NCBI RefSeq assembly: GCF_004208525.1
Contig: NZ_SGIT01000006.1
Location: forward strand, 62,001 to 126,000
Reading direction: 5' to 3'
From: Sphingobacterium corticibacterium
Lineage (GTDB): Bacteria > Bacteroidota > Bacteroidia > Sphingobacteriales > Sphingobacteriaceae
DNA length: 64,000 nt
Shown: positions 25,306-34,728 of the stretch, one piece after another
Position numbering within the stretch: the stretch's first letter is position 1
Layout: every line of letters starts with the position of its first letter
The notes under the pieces: model-generated
Databases searched by the model: none
Told to the model about the DNA's origin: nothing
The model's input: only the letters and a program-made list of their open reading frames with translations
Position numbers and translations under genes: made by a program

Positions 25306-27300
25306 ATGCAGGGAGAAGACGATTTAAGAGGCTTAGCCAAGATAATGGCTTTTATGCGGGCAGTGAGTATCCTTTTGATACTAATGCATCTTTATTGGTT
25401 CTGCTACGGTTTCTTTATGGAGCGTGGCTGGACACTCGAAACAATCAACAAAATTTTAAGCAATTTCGACCGAACGGCAGGTTTGTTCTCGCATACCTTA
25501 TATACTAAAGTATTCGCTTTGGTATTGTTGGCGTTGAGTTGCTTGGGTACTAAAGGCGTTAAAAACGAAAAAATAACCTGGTCTAAAATTTACGTGGCTT
25601 TGGGTATTGGCTTCGTCCTGTTTTTTCTGAATACACCTTTATTGAAATTGTCATTAGTTACCGCCACCTTCCTTTATATCCTTACCACAGGTTTAGGTTA
25701 TGTAGCTCTGATGGTAGCCGGAGTGTGGATGAGCCGTTTGCTTCGTACCAACCTGATGGATGATGTTTTCAATAACGAGAATGAAAGTTTTCAGCAGGAA
25801 ACCAAATTGATGGAAAATGAATATTCCGTCAATCTTCCAACAAAGTTTTATTACAAGAACAAATGGAATGACGGTTGGATAAACATAGTAAACCCCTTCA
25901 GGGCAACTATTGTTTTAGGAACACCTGGCTCCGGAAAATCGTATGCCATTGTAAACAACTACATCAAACAGCAGATAGAGAAAGGTTTTAGTATGTACAT
26001 CTACGATTTCAAATTCGATGACCTTTCTACCATTGCTTACAATCATCTTTTGAAGAACAGGGATAAGTACAAGGTACAGCCGAAATTCTATGTTATAAAC
26101 TTTGATGACCCACGCAAGAGTCACCGTTGCAATCCATTGAACCCCGACTTTATGACGGACATATCCGATGCTTACGAAGCGGCATATACCATAATGTTGA
26201 ACCTTAATCGATCGTGGATACAGAAGCAGGGGGATTTTTTCGTAGAAAGTCCGATTATCCTGTTAGCCGCCATTATTTGGTATCTGAAAATCTATGATAA
26301 CGGCAAATATTGCACATTCCCGCACGCTATTGAATTGCTGAACAAAAAGTATTCAGACGTATTCACAATTTTAACTTCATACCCTGATTTAGAAAACTAC
26401 CTATCACCCTTTATGGATGCCTGGCAAGGTGGAGCACAAGATCAATTACAGGGGCAAATCGCATCGGCAAAAATTCCTCTTTCAAGAATGATTTCGCCCA
26501 GTCTGTATTGGGTAATGACAGGTGATGATTTTTCATTGGACATCAACAACCCGAAAGAACCCAAAATTTTGTGCGTAGGCAACAATCCCGACCGCCAAAA
26601 TATTTACTCCGCAGCTTTGGGTTTATATAATTCAAGAATTGTAAAGCTCATCAACAAAAAAGGGCAACTGAAAAGCTCGGTCATCATTGATGAGCTACCA
26701 ACCATTTACTTCAGAGGGTTGGATAATCTCATCGCAACCGCAAGAAGTAATAAGGTGGCGGTTTGTTTGGGCTTTCAGGACTTTTCGCAATTAACAAGGG
26801 ATTACGGCGACAAAGAGAGCAAAGTAATACAAAATACAGTCGGCAATATTTTCAGTGGTCAGGTGGTAGGCGAAACAGCAAAAAGCCTATCAGAACGTTT
26901 CGGAAAAGTATTGCAGAAACGCCAGAGTATGACCATAAACCGAAACGATAAATCTACTTCCATATCCACCCAGTTAGATAGCCTTATTCCGGCTTCCAAA
27001 ATTTCAACACTTACACAGGGTATGTTTGTAGGCTCTGTATCAGATAATTTTGATGAACGTATCGAGCAGAAAATCTTTCACGCTGAAATTGTAGTGGATA
27101 ACGAAAAGGTATCCGCTGAAACCAAAGCCTACCAAAATATTCCGGAAATTTTATCCTTTGTAAATGAGCAAGGCGAAGATAAAATGAAACAGCAGATTGA
27201 AAGCAATTACCGCCAGATAAAATCAGATATTCTGAATATTGTGGTAAGTGAAATGGAGCGTATAAAGAACGACCCGGATTTAAAACATTTAATGTTATAG
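25306..27300 (+). CDS. mobC: type IV coupling protein MobC (TraG/VirD4-like)
   Basis: 664 residues. The N-terminal ~150 residues hold several membrane helices (AVSILLILMHLYWFCYGFFM, VALGIGFVLFFLNTPLLKLS, LGYVALMVAGVWM). The P-loop GTPGSGKSYAI lies near residue 206, the Walker B SSVIIDELPTIYF near residue 463, and the sensor region VCLGFQDFSQLTRDYG follows. This is the ATPase that delivers the relaxase-DNA complex to the secretion channel, called MobC in Bacteroides elements. It has its own upstream motif and transcription unit. Confidence 0.93.
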   Translation: MQGEDDLRGLAKIMAFMRAVSILLILMHLYWFCYGFFMERGWTLETINKILSNFDRTAGLFSHTLYTKVFALVLLALSCLGTKGVKNEKITWSKIYVALGIGFVLFFLNTPLLKLSLVTATFLYILTTGLGYVALMVAGVWMSRLLRTNLMDDVFNNENESFQQETKLMENEYSVNLPTKFYYKNKWNDGWINIVNPFRATIVLGTPGSGKSYAIVNNYIKQQIEKGFSMYIYDFKFDDLSTIAYNHLLKNRDKYKVQPKFYVINFDDPRKSHRCNPLNPDFMTDISDAYEAAYTIMLNLNRSWIQKQGDFFVESPIILLAAIIWYLKIYDNGKYCTFPHAIELLNKKYSDVFTILTSYPDLENYLSPFMDAWQGGAQDQLQGQIASAKIPLSRMISPSLYWVMTGDDFSLDINNPKEPKILCVGNNPDRQNIYSAALGLYNSRIVKLINKKGQLKSSVIIDELPTIYFRGLDNLIATARSNKVAVCLGFQDFSQLTRDYGDKESKVIQNTVGNIFSGQVVGETAKSLSERFGKVLQKRQSMTINRNDKSTSISTQLDSLIPASKISTLTQGMFVGSVSDNFDERIEQKIFHAEIVVDNEKVSAETKAYQNIPEILSFVNEQGEDKMKQQIESNYRQIKSDILNIVVSEMERIKNDPDLKHLML

Positions 27301-27432
27301 TATTATTAATTTTGATAAGTGGGCCTAATACATTACTATGACGCCTCCTCCCCAAATTAAAAGTGGAGTAACCTGTATAAATACCCCCTAATTAATCCTA
27401 CGTAGATAAATCTTTTGTGCTAATTTATACTA

Positions 27433-28374
27433 TTGTATCAATCATTGATTCTCCTAATTGTTTACCTTTGTTTGTCAATCAATTTACAGTATTTTTTGAA
27501 TAAACTAGTAACATCAGCACTATTTAAGAGGGAGTATTTGAAAAATATTCCCGAAAGTTTTCAATGGCAGGAAACACCATTGCAGATCTATTCTTTAAGT
27601 TTTTTGAGAAATCATCTAAACCTCCCGTTGCCCTATTTACGCAATGACTACAATTTTCTGTTTTACATAAGGGAGGGGAGTTTTGTGAATCAGATAGGCA
27701 ATGAAGTTTACAGAGTAGAAGCAGATTCCCTTATTTTTATATCGATAGGAACAGTTAGTGCTTTGCAAGAGATTTCCCCTGATTTAAACGGATATTTTAT
27801 TCTCATTGAAAATGAAGCGATGTCCTTGCTTTTCAACCAGCAAGAATTACTTAACGTTTTTATGATTGACCCTGTGTTGCATTTGAAACTGTCGGAAAGT
27901 AACTGGATTGATGCTCTTTGCCGTCTAATTTTCACCGAACTGATATCGCTGACATCGAATAGTCAGACAGGAAACAGTCTGGTACAGGCACTTCTAAATA
28001 AGATATTGTACTTGTCGAAAAAAAATAGATCTGTATCCAGAACTCAACAAATGGCTATAAAGTTCAAGCAATCAGTTCATCAAAATTATATTAATGAAAA
28101 ACAGGTTTCATTTTATGCCAACGAATTGGCAGTTTCAGCAAATTATTTAAATAGATGTGTGAAGACCGTATTTGGTAAAAGTTGCAAGGAAATCATATTG
28201 GAAGTGGCTATGCTGAATAGTCAGATTTTATTGGCAGATATAAATAAATCCATCTCAGAAATTAGCTACGAGTTAAACTTTGATGATCCCTCTTATTTTA
28301 CAAGGATTTTTAAAAGCTTTACTGGTCGTACTCCGTCAAGATATCGCAGCGAAGCAATGCACGATTTATCCTAA
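27433..28374 (+). CDS. AraC-family transcriptional regulator
   Basis: 313 residues. The N-terminal cupin-like sensor spans about 60-170 (FLFYIREGSFVNQIGNEVYR). The C-terminal HTH pair reads VSFYANELAVSANYLNRCVKTVFGKS and ISEISYELNFDDPSYFTRIFKSFTGRTPSRYR. The start used is an ATG, although a start further in is possible because the first 25 residues are unusually hydrophobic (LILLIVYLCLSINLQYF). It is 89 bp upstream of the beta-barrel gene on the same strand, which it may regulate. Confidence 0.85.
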   Translation: MYQSLILLIVYLCLSINLQYFLNKLVTSALFKREYLKNIPESFQWQETPLQIYSLSFLRNHLNLPLPYLRNDYNFLFYIREGSFVNQIGNEVYRVEADSLIFISIGTVSALQEISPDLNGYFILIENEAMSLLFNQQELLNVFMIDPVLHLKLSESNWIDALCRLIFTELISLTSNSQTGNSLVQALLNKILYLSKKNRSVSRTQQMAIKFKQSVHQNYINEKQVSFYANELAVSANYLNRCVKTVFGKSCKEIILEVAMLNSQILLADINKSISEISYELNFDDPSYFTRIFKSFTGRTPSRYRSEAMHDLS

Positions 28375-28463
28375 TTACTGCATAGTTATTCCTATTTTAC
28401 CTGCATTATCCAATCTAATTTTGCAGTATGAGTTTAATGTAAATCTTTTAGCAAATAAATAAT

Positions 28464-29138
28464 ATGGGTAAGTTTCTCAGTTCAGTAGTTATTTCAGTTT
28501 TATTTTCAACCACCTTGCTTTATGCTCAAGTTCAAAGCGAAGTAAATAGACCTCCACTACAAAATCCGCCAATCACTATGGAAACAATGGTTGGTAGCAG
28601 AGGGGTAATGTATCAATTGCTTGTCAATAAAAAATTTCAAAGTATTCCAAAGCTAGGTTTTTTCAGTGTTACGAATGGAACGGCAACATGGGAAAAAGAA
28701 ATGACACCCGATATCATGACGCAGGCACACCTTACCTATAGCCTTTTTAAAGGTCTTAACGTATCAGCAGGGATGCAGTATACGCCAGTCTACGGATTTC
28801 GTCCAGTGGCAGGTTTAATATATTCGTATGCTAGCAAAGATTGGCTGATTATTGCAAACCCGAAGATAGATTTAGCAAGTGATTTTGCCTCTGAAAACTT
28901 GGCGTTAATTGAGTATAAGCCAAAAATCAATAATAAATTTAACTTCTATAGTCGCATTCAGGGACTTTATGGATTCGTTCCTGAGTCAGGGAATCATAAT
29001 AGAAGTTACATCATGCTCAGAGCTGGTTTGAGCTATAAAGAGTTTACATTCGGTGCTGCTACAAATTTTGATTGGTACGGCCCAACAAAACATAATGAGA
29101 ATAGCTACGGGATATTTGTTAGTGTATTATTGTTTTAA
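28464..29138 (+). CDS. putative outer-membrane beta-barrel protein, uncharacterised
   Basis: 224 residues with a signal peptide (FLSSVVISVLFSTTLLYAQ). The mature part consists of alternating amphipathic strands (AHLTYSLFKGLNVSAGMQYT, FNFYSRIQGLYGFV, YIMLRAGLSYKEFTFGAATN) and ends in SVLLF with a C-terminal Phe, the outer-membrane insertion signature. It is not assignable to a named family. It lies directly after an AraC gene. Confidence 0.7.
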   Translation: MGKFLSSVVISVLFSTTLLYAQVQSEVNRPPLQNPPITMETMVGSRGVMYQLLVNKKFQSIPKLGFFSVTNGTATWEKEMTPDIMTQAHLTYSLFKGLNVSAGMQYTPVYGFRPVAGLIYSYASKDWLIIANPKIDLASDFASENLALIEYKPKINNKFNFYSRIQGLYGFVPESGNHNRSYIMLRAGLSYKEFTFGAATNFDWYGPTKHNENSYGIFVSVLLF

Positions 29139-29529
29139 TGATGCTTTTAGCGGTTGAATTATTTAGAAGAAATGCCAATAAAATGCCACTCACCGGCTAA
29201 GCATCTCCGTATAATAAAACTATCAAAGGATTAATACTACCCTTTTTACCGGAAGAAAAATGGAATTGAGAGTATATCCTCAAACGTTGAATATTTAGAG
29301 AAAGCAAATCGAAATAGTGTTTAGCTAGTAAGATATCAACACAAAATAAAAAGAAATCTCCCACTAGCACTGTGAGACGAGATCATTGAGCATGTATTCC
29401 TGTTAATATACAGGAAGGAAAGCCGGAGCCCTAAAAAGCTTCGGCTTTTCTTTTTCTTGTATAAAATGACATTCTCTTTTGGCAAAACCTGTATCCAACC
29501 AAAAACAAAATAAACGACCTAATTATTTT
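29139..29529. other. non-coding interval with two hairpins and a terminator
   Basis: No convincing ORF. Two adjacent stem-loops lie at 29397-29416 (arms TTCCTGT/ACAGGAA) and 29419-29448. The second is followed by a T-rich tract. The terminator is about 280 bp from the barrel-protein stop, so a small RNA ending here is possible. Confidence 0.5.
29419..29456 (+). terminator. rho-independent terminator
   Basis: Stem AAAGCCGGAGC/GCTTCGGCTTT with loop CCTAAAAA, then TTTTCTTTTTCTTG. It is the only strong terminator between the barrel gene and the superoxide dismutase operon. Confidence 0.75.
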
Positions 29530-29557
29530 GTTAGTTCATACTAACTTATTATTTTTG
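29528..29557 (+). promoter_or_regulatory. sod operon promoter with embedded metalloregulator operator
   Basis: TTG (29528-29530), 19 bp, then TATTTTTG (29550-29557): an exact Bacteroidota -33/-7 arrangement. The perfect palindrome GTTAGTTCATACTAAC (29530-29545) lies in the spacer. The same architecture precedes the TonB receptor and the DtxR-type gene. Confidence 0.75.
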
Positions 29558-29585
29558 CTAATCTAATTTTTGTAAATTTCAGAAT

Positions 29586-29756
29586 ATGGATTATGTGATA
29601 GAATTATTAGAGGAGAACAAGAAGTACCTGGAAAGGAATATCCGGGATAATAAACTGATGCAGACCAATATGCGGAAAGCCACCGAAGAGCTAAGTCACG
29701 TAAGTCAATTAAAGAGAGATATTAAAATTTTAAAACTAAAGAACAATAAGAGATGA
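29586..29756 (+). CDS. small coiled-coil protein leading the sod operon
   Basis: 56 residues, starting MDYVIELLEENKKYLERNIR and rich in charged heptads, so it is a predicted coiled coil. It ends in an ATGA overlap with the superoxide dismutase start, and begins about 28 bp after a strong promoter. The family is not recognised. The overlap and promoter support real translation, possibly as a coupling leader for the dismutase. Confidence 0.6.
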   Translation: MDYVIELLEENKKYLERNIRDNKLMQTNMRKATEELSHVSQLKRDIKILKLKNNKR

Positions 29757-30349
29757 GAATTACACAAGCATTACCGGAACTTCCGTACGAAAAAAACGCA
29801 CTGAACCCGATTATTACGGAGGAAACGTTTGATTATCATTACGGCAAGCACCACGCTACCTATGTCAATAACCTTTCAGGGTTGGTAAAGGACACCCCAT
29901 TGGAAAGTGCATCCATTGAGGAAATTATCTGCAAAGGGTTCACGGAAAACAACGCACCGTTATTTAACAACGCTGCCCAGCACTGGAACCACAGTTTTTT
30001 CTGGCACTGCCTTTCTCCGAATGGCGGAAAAGCACCCGAGGGAAAAATTGCAGAGCTGATAGCCCGTGATTTCGGCTGTTTTGAGGATTTTAAAACTAAA
30101 TTTTCGGAAACAGCCGTCAAGCTGTTCGGCTGCGGGTGGGCTTGGCTCGCTCAGAATGAACAGGGCATACTGGAAATAGTGCCGATGAAAGATGCTTACA
30201 CGCCACTGACCGAAAACAAAAAGCCAATCCTTACGCTGGATGTTTGGGAGCACGCCTACTACATCGACTACCGCAATGCCCGTCCAAAGTTTGTAGAGGG
30301 ATTTTGGGAAATCGTAAACTGGGATTTTGCCAATGAAAATTTAAAATAA
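29753..30349 (+). CDS. Fe/Mn superoxide dismutase
   Basis: 198 residues, full family length. The N-terminal hairpin LPYEKNALNPIITEETFDYHYGKHH holds the first metal His. HWNHSFFWHCLSPNG holds the second, and LDVWEHAYYIDYRNARPKF holds the Asp and last His ligands. No signal peptide, so it is cytoplasmic. Residues typical of Fe-type and cambialistic enzymes (GGKAPEGKIAELI) are present, but metal choice cannot be fixed by eye. Its promoter carries a DtxR-type operator, so it should be derepressed when the regulator's metal is scarce. Confidence 0.95.
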   Translation: MRITQALPELPYEKNALNPIITEETFDYHYGKHHATYVNNLSGLVKDTPLESASIEEIICKGFTENNAPLFNNAAQHWNHSFFWHCLSPNGGKAPEGKIAELIARDFGCFEDFKTKFSETAVKLFGCGWAWLAQNEQGILEIVPMKDAYTPLTENKKPILTLDVWEHAYYIDYRNARPKFVEGFWEIVNWDFANENLK

Positions 30350-30351
30350 AA

Positions 30352-30807
30352 ATGAGTGATATCTGTATGAACCACATAGAAAGATATTGGCAGGCATTGA
30401 CCATTGCCAACAACGAAACTTTCAATAAAGGAGATTTTGAAAAAGCATTGACCGGTTACAAAGATGCTTTGTACAGGGCAGAAGTACTGAATAACCATAT
30501 TCTGGATTGCATCCGTTTGAAAATCCCGTTCATACAGGTGTACATCATTTCCTGCAATAACCTCGCAAACACCTATGAGGAATTGGGAAAGCTGGAGGAA
30601 GCCGAAAATATGCTCAAACGAACGGTCTATTACCTCCTGCATCTGGCAGGTAATAAGAAGCTGAACATTGATGAGATACAATCTGAGCTGAAAAGAGCCG
30701 CTCTCAGTTATGTACGGTTTGCAGAAAAAATCAACTCCGGAAAAGTAAAGCAGGAGCAGCTTTTTAAAACGCTTAAACAACAATTAGTAGAAAGTGATTT
30801 AATGTAG
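30352..30807 (+). CDS. TPR-like helical protein in the sod operon
   Basis: 151 residues, all helical. The segment NKGDFEKALTGYKDALYRAE and the later NLANTYEELGKLEEAENMLK fit tetratricopeptide repeats. It starts 2 bp after the dismutase stop, so it is the third gene of the operon. Its exact role is unknown; a scaffold or stress-related function is a guess from context. Confidence 0.75.
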   Translation: MSDICMNHIERYWQALTIANNETFNKGDFEKALTGYKDALYRAEVLNNHILDCIRLKIPFIQVYIISCNNLANTYEELGKLEEAENMLKRTVYYLLHLAGNKKLNIDEIQSELKRAALSYVRFAEKINSGKVKQEQLFKTLKQQLVESDLM

Positions 30808-31537
30808 ATATCATGTTGCGACATTTTTTTTGGCACGGACAATGACAATATAATTTGGAAAATCGTTCTTTCTGTTAATATAATGTGGAAATTACTGAAT
30901 TTACCAAGCAGGAAGCCCTGAGGACAGGAATAGCATTAAAAGAAGAAACAATAAATGTGGCGTTCACTCCCAAACTCATCACAGCACGGCATAGACTGCA
31001 AATCATCCTGGAAGAAATAGGAAAAGGAGAGCATATACGGAGCATTGATCGAAGGAGCATACGGACTACTCGTAGGATAAACAAAGCCTAAATCCCCAAA
31101 AATAACAAAGCATAACAGGTGGCAAAAGCCTGAAAGCTACCTATGACAGTACGATATCCTATTTTGAAAACCATACCAAGCTATATTGCAACATCAGAAA
31201 GTGTTCTGATTGTGATACATGGCAATGATTTACGTGCTTTAATAATATCCCTGATGGGATCTACTCCCGAAAAAAAATTGCAATAGGAAATTGCTATGGG
31301 AGAAACCTTAATTTATGTTTGTGACCAACAGATAAATGTAATCAAATTGGGAAAGCCATAATATTACCAGTATGATAATTACCTCGGCAAGACAGTCTTT
31401 TCTGTATAACCTGTGCATTGGGAGAGCATTTACTTTGAGCAATCTGGATATTTGCGTGGTGGAAATAATCTCACAATTGGGTAGAGAACCCCAGATTCAT
31501 TTTTAACAAATACCTATTTTTGAATTCGTCAATTCTT
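30808..31537. other. 730 bp decayed interval, no confident gene
   Basis: A GTG-initiated 68-codon frame at 30885-31091 (plus) and an overlapping minus-strand frame exist, but neither has a credible start context or family match. The rest is broken by stops in all frames, although short coding-like stretches remain (for example around 31105-31215). It looks like eroded gene sequence between the sod operon and the DtxR gene. Confidence 0.4.
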
Positions 31538-32206
31538 TTATTTCTTCTTACTTTTTTTGCTGACCAGCAGGTTATCGCAAACCTTACTGCTCAGCATTTC
31601 ATTTTCCTTTTTGCCATAACTTATAGTCATACTCCCGTCAAACGGTTCAAGTTGTTTTATTTTAAGTTCAAGCCCTAAAGAAAGATCACGGCTGGTTAGG
31701 AATTTCAATAAATCTTCAGAAGATGGCTGTACCGCCATAAAAGTAACCGTATCTCCGACTTTGCAATCGCTTAATTTAACGTAATTATCCGATGCTATAT
31801 TTCCGTTGGCATCAGGGATAGGCGAACCGTGTGGATCTACTTTAGGAAAGCCAAGCAGTTCATCCATCTTTTCAAAAAATTCTGGTGCCTGTATATGCTC
31901 TATCTGTTCAGCTATACTGTGAACTTGTTCCCAGCCGAATCCCATTTTTTCAACCAGGTACATTTCCGTTAATCTGTGTTTCCTTATAATCAGTGCAGCA
32001 AGCTTTCTTCCTTCATCAGTTAATTTCAGCGGTTTGTAACTTTCATAAACAACTAATCCCTTTTCAGCCAGCCTTTTCATCATACTATTAACAGTCGGCA
32101 TTTTAATATCTAACTGTTTACTAATGTCGTTGACAGTGGCTTCGCCTTTTAAGCTGGTCAAGTTATATAAAACCTTCAGGTAATTTTCTTCCGTATGTGA
32201 TATCAT
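31538..32206 (-). CDS. DtxR-family metal-dependent repressor
   Basis: 222 residues. The N-terminal winged HTH (ATVNDISKQLDIKMPTVNSM) is followed by the metal-binding dimerisation domain (RKHRLTEMYLVEKMGFGWEQ, then HSIAEQIEHIQAPEFFEKMD, which holds the usual Glu/His ligands). The C-terminal SH3-like FeoA domain spans about 145-215. The family represses iron or manganese uptake genes when metal is plentiful. Its own promoter and those of the adjacent sod and TonB-receptor operons share a GTTAG-N6-CTAA(C/T) palindrome, which makes it their likely regulator. Confidence 0.92.
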   Translation of the reverse strand: MISHTEENYLKVLYNLTSLKGEATVNDISKQLDIKMPTVNSMMKRLAEKGLVVYESYKPLKLTDEGRKLAALIIRKHRLTEMYLVEKMGFGWEQVHSIAEQIEHIQAPEFFEKMDELLGFPKVDPHGSPIPDANGNIASDNYVKLSDCKVGDTVTFMAVQPSSEDLLKFLTSRDLSLGLELKIKQLEPFDGSMTISYGKKENEMLSSKVCDNLLVSKKSKKK

Positions 32207-32210
32207 TAGA

Positions 32211-32242
32211 CAAAAATATTAAATATTAGCACTACCTAACAA
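32211..32242 (-). promoter_or_regulatory. dtxR-type gene promoter with embedded operator (autoregulation)
   Basis: On the minus strand TTG (32242-32240), 21 bp, then TATTTTTG (32218-32211), 4 bp before the ATG at 32206. The spacer contains GTTAGGTAGTGCTAAT (32240-32225), one base off the GTTAG-N6-CTAAC palindrome. Confidence 0.65.
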
Positions 32243-32259
32243 CAAAGTTAGAATTTATT

Positions 32260-32289
32260 TTGTTAGTATCGTCTAACTTATTACTTTTG
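32260..32289 (+). promoter_or_regulatory. TonB-receptor promoter with embedded operator
   Basis: TTG (32260-32262), 19 bp, then TACTTTTG (32282-32289). The palindrome GTTAGTATCGTCTAAC (32262-32277) fills the spacer, exactly as at the sod promoter. The spacing from -33 to operator to -7 is identical base for base. Confidence 0.75.
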
Positions 32290-32428
32290 CAAGACTAAAA
32301 ATAATTTAAAGATAGCACAAACAATATGAGAGATAAAAAACTGCTCCATTACCCTAATAGCCCTTAAAACAATCCAGCTATTAACATTTTCAAACTTTTT
32401 CAATAATCATTTAATAATTAAAATATCA

Positions 32429-34714
32429 ATGAAACATTTACTCAGTATAATCTTTATACTATTCACTGTCTGTGCAATAGCACAAACAGGTAAAATATCC
32501 GGTAAGATATCAGATGCGGGAGGAACATCTCTCGAAGCAGCATCTATACGCATTCCAAAATTGAAAATCGGAGTGTCTTCTGATGATCAGGGAAATTACG
32601 TTTTAGAAAACATACCTTACGGTACTTGGGAAATTGAGATAAATCATCTCAGTTATACCATCCACAAGGAAACTATAATAATAAACAGTGAATCACTTTT
32701 CAAAGATTTTGTACTGGAAGAATCGTCTGAAGAATTGGAAGGCGTAGTAATATCTGGTACAATGAAGCCCGTTTCAAAATTGGATAGTCCCATTCCAGTA
32801 GAAGTCTACACTTCAAAATTTTTCAAAGCAAACCCGACTCCATCACTCTTTGATGCACTACAAAATGTAAACGGTGTTCGTCCGCAACTAAATTGCAATG
32901 TTTGTAATACAGGCGATATTCATATAAATGGATTAGAAGGTCCTTATACAATGGTTCTTATTGATGGAATGCCAATTGTTAGTGGACTTTCGACTGTTTA
33001 TGGTTTAAGCGGGATTCCTCAATCACTAATAGATCGTGTTGAAATTGTTAAGGGACCTGCATCAACTTTATATGGTAGCGAGGCTGTGGGAGGTTTGATT
33101 AATGTAATCACTAAAAGACCAGGCAATGCTCCCATTATTTCTGCCGATATATTTGGTACTACGTGGGGAGAAGTCAATGCTGATATTGCTGCAAAATTTA
33201 ATGCTGGCAAAAAAGCTCAATCACTATTAGGTATCAATTATTTCAATTACACTAACCCAATCGATAACAATAATGATGGGTTTACAGATTTAACACTTCA
33301 AAATCGTATTTCTATTTTTAACAAATGGAATTTTGACAGAAAGGACAATAGAATTTTCACCATAGCAGGACGCTATCTTTATGAAGATCGTTGGGGAGGA
33401 CAGATGAATTGGAACAGAAAAAATAGAGGTGGCGATGAAGTGTATGCCGAAAGTATTTATACCAGCAGATGGGAATTATTTGGAAATTATCAGTTGCCGA
33501 TAAAGGAAAAAGTATTCTTTCAATTTAGTTTAAATGGACATGATCAAAATAGTGCTTATGGAGATGAAATATATATCGCTGATCAAAAAATTGCATTTGG
33601 ACAATTTTTCTGGGATAAAACGATTGGAAGAAATGATTTATTGATAGGTGCGACTTATAGATACACTTTTTATGATGATAATACCCCTGCTACTGCATCT
33701 TTTGACAATCCAAACATAAATGAACCATCAAAAACACATCTTCCAGGTGTTTTTGTTCAAGATGAAATCACACTAAGCGAAAATAACAAGTTATTACTAG
33801 GTGCACGATACGATTATAATTCTATACACGGAAGCATAATCACGCCAAGAATTAATTACAAATGGAATTCTGCCAATAAAAATAATATTCTTAGAGTAAG
33901 TTTTGGTAATGGGTATCGAGTTGCCAACGTTTTCACCGAAGATCATGCAGCTCTTACAGGAGCTAGACAAGTTGTATTTATGAGTGAGTTAAAACCAGAA
34001 AAATCATGGAATGGAAATATTAATTATGTTAAAAGGATGAATGTAGGCAGTACATTCATTGGGTTAGATGCAACTGCTTTTTATACCTATTTTACCAACA
34101 AAATTATTCCAGACTATCAAACAGATCCCAATAAAATCATTTATGACAATTTAAATGGAAATGCTGTATCTCAAGGTGTATCCCTAAACATTGATGTAGC
34201 TTTCGAAAATGGATTAAAGATACTTGCTGGAGGAACAATTATGGATGTATCCTCAAAAGAAAATGGGATACGAGAACGACAATTAAAAACAGAACGTTTC
34301 ATGGGCACGTGGACCATTGGTTACACCATTAAGGAAATTGGATTGACTATTGATTATACAGGAAATGTTACAGGTCCAATGAAATTACCCTTGTTAAGTG
34401 ATACAGATCCTAGAAGACAACACTCGCCTTGGTGGAGCATTCAAAATATCCAATTAACCAAAAAAGTTGGTCGTAATATCGAAATTTACGGAGGGGTGAA
34501 AAATCTTCTAAACTGGACGATTGGGAAAACAAATCCATTTGTTATTGCTAGATCTCATGACCCTTTTGATAGAGACGTTACTTTCGATGCAAATGGTCAA
34601 GCAATGGTTACACCGAACAATCCTTACGGGTTAACTTTCGATCCTGACACATATTCTTATGGACCTAATCAAGGAATAAGAGGCTTCTTGGGATTCCGCT
34701 ATAATCTATTTTAA
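32429..34714 (+). CDS. TonB-dependent outer-membrane receptor (metal or siderophore type)
   Basis: 761 residues. Signal peptide (MKHLLSIIFILFTVCAIAQ), then a carboxypeptidase-regulatory-like domain at about 20-105 (GKISGKISDAGGTSLEAASI), then the plug (FDALQNVNGVRPQLNCNVCN, IDGMPIVSGLSTVYGL, VEIVKGPASTLYGSEAVGG), then a 22-strand-type barrel ending GFLGFRYNLF. A CNVC pair in the plug is a notable feature of this subgroup and may bind metal or heme. The DtxR-type operator in its promoter predicts induction under metal limitation. The ligand is unknown. Confidence 0.92.
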   Translation: MKHLLSIIFILFTVCAIAQTGKISGKISDAGGTSLEAASIRIPKLKIGVSSDDQGNYVLENIPYGTWEIEINHLSYTIHKETIIINSESLFKDFVLEESSEELEGVVISGTMKPVSKLDSPIPVEVYTSKFFKANPTPSLFDALQNVNGVRPQLNCNVCNTGDIHINGLEGPYTMVLIDGMPIVSGLSTVYGLSGIPQSLIDRVEIVKGPASTLYGSEAVGGLINVITKRPGNAPIISADIFGTTWGEVNADIAAKFNAGKKAQSLLGINYFNYTNPIDNNNDGFTDLTLQNRISIFNKWNFDRKDNRIFTIAGRYLYEDRWGGQMNWNRKNRGGDEVYAESIYTSRWELFGNYQLPIKEKVFFQFSLNGHDQNSAYGDEIYIADQKIAFGQFFWDKTIGRNDLLIGATYRYTFYDDNTPATASFDNPNINEPSKTHLPGVFVQDEITLSENNKLLLGARYDYNSIHGSIITPRINYKWNSANKNNILRVSFGNGYRVANVFTEDHAALTGARQVVFMSELKPEKSWNGNINYVKRMNVGSTFIGLDATAFYTYFTNKIIPDYQTDPNKIIYDNLNGNAVSQGVSLNIDVAFENGLKILAGGTIMDVSSKENGIRERQLKTERFMGTWTIGYTIKEIGLTIDYTGNVTGPMKLPLLSDTDPRRQHSPWWSIQNIQLTKKVGRNIEIYGGVKNLLNWTIGKTNPFVIARSHDPFDRDVTFDANGQAMVTPNNPYGLTFDPDTYSYGPNQGIRGFLGFRYNLF

Positions 34715-34728
34715 TTGAGTGGTTAATA

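Noticed and set aside
30885..31091. 68-codon GTG-initiated gene
   Set aside because: No recognisable family, no clear ribosome-binding context, an overlapping antisense frame of equal quality, and decayed surroundings.
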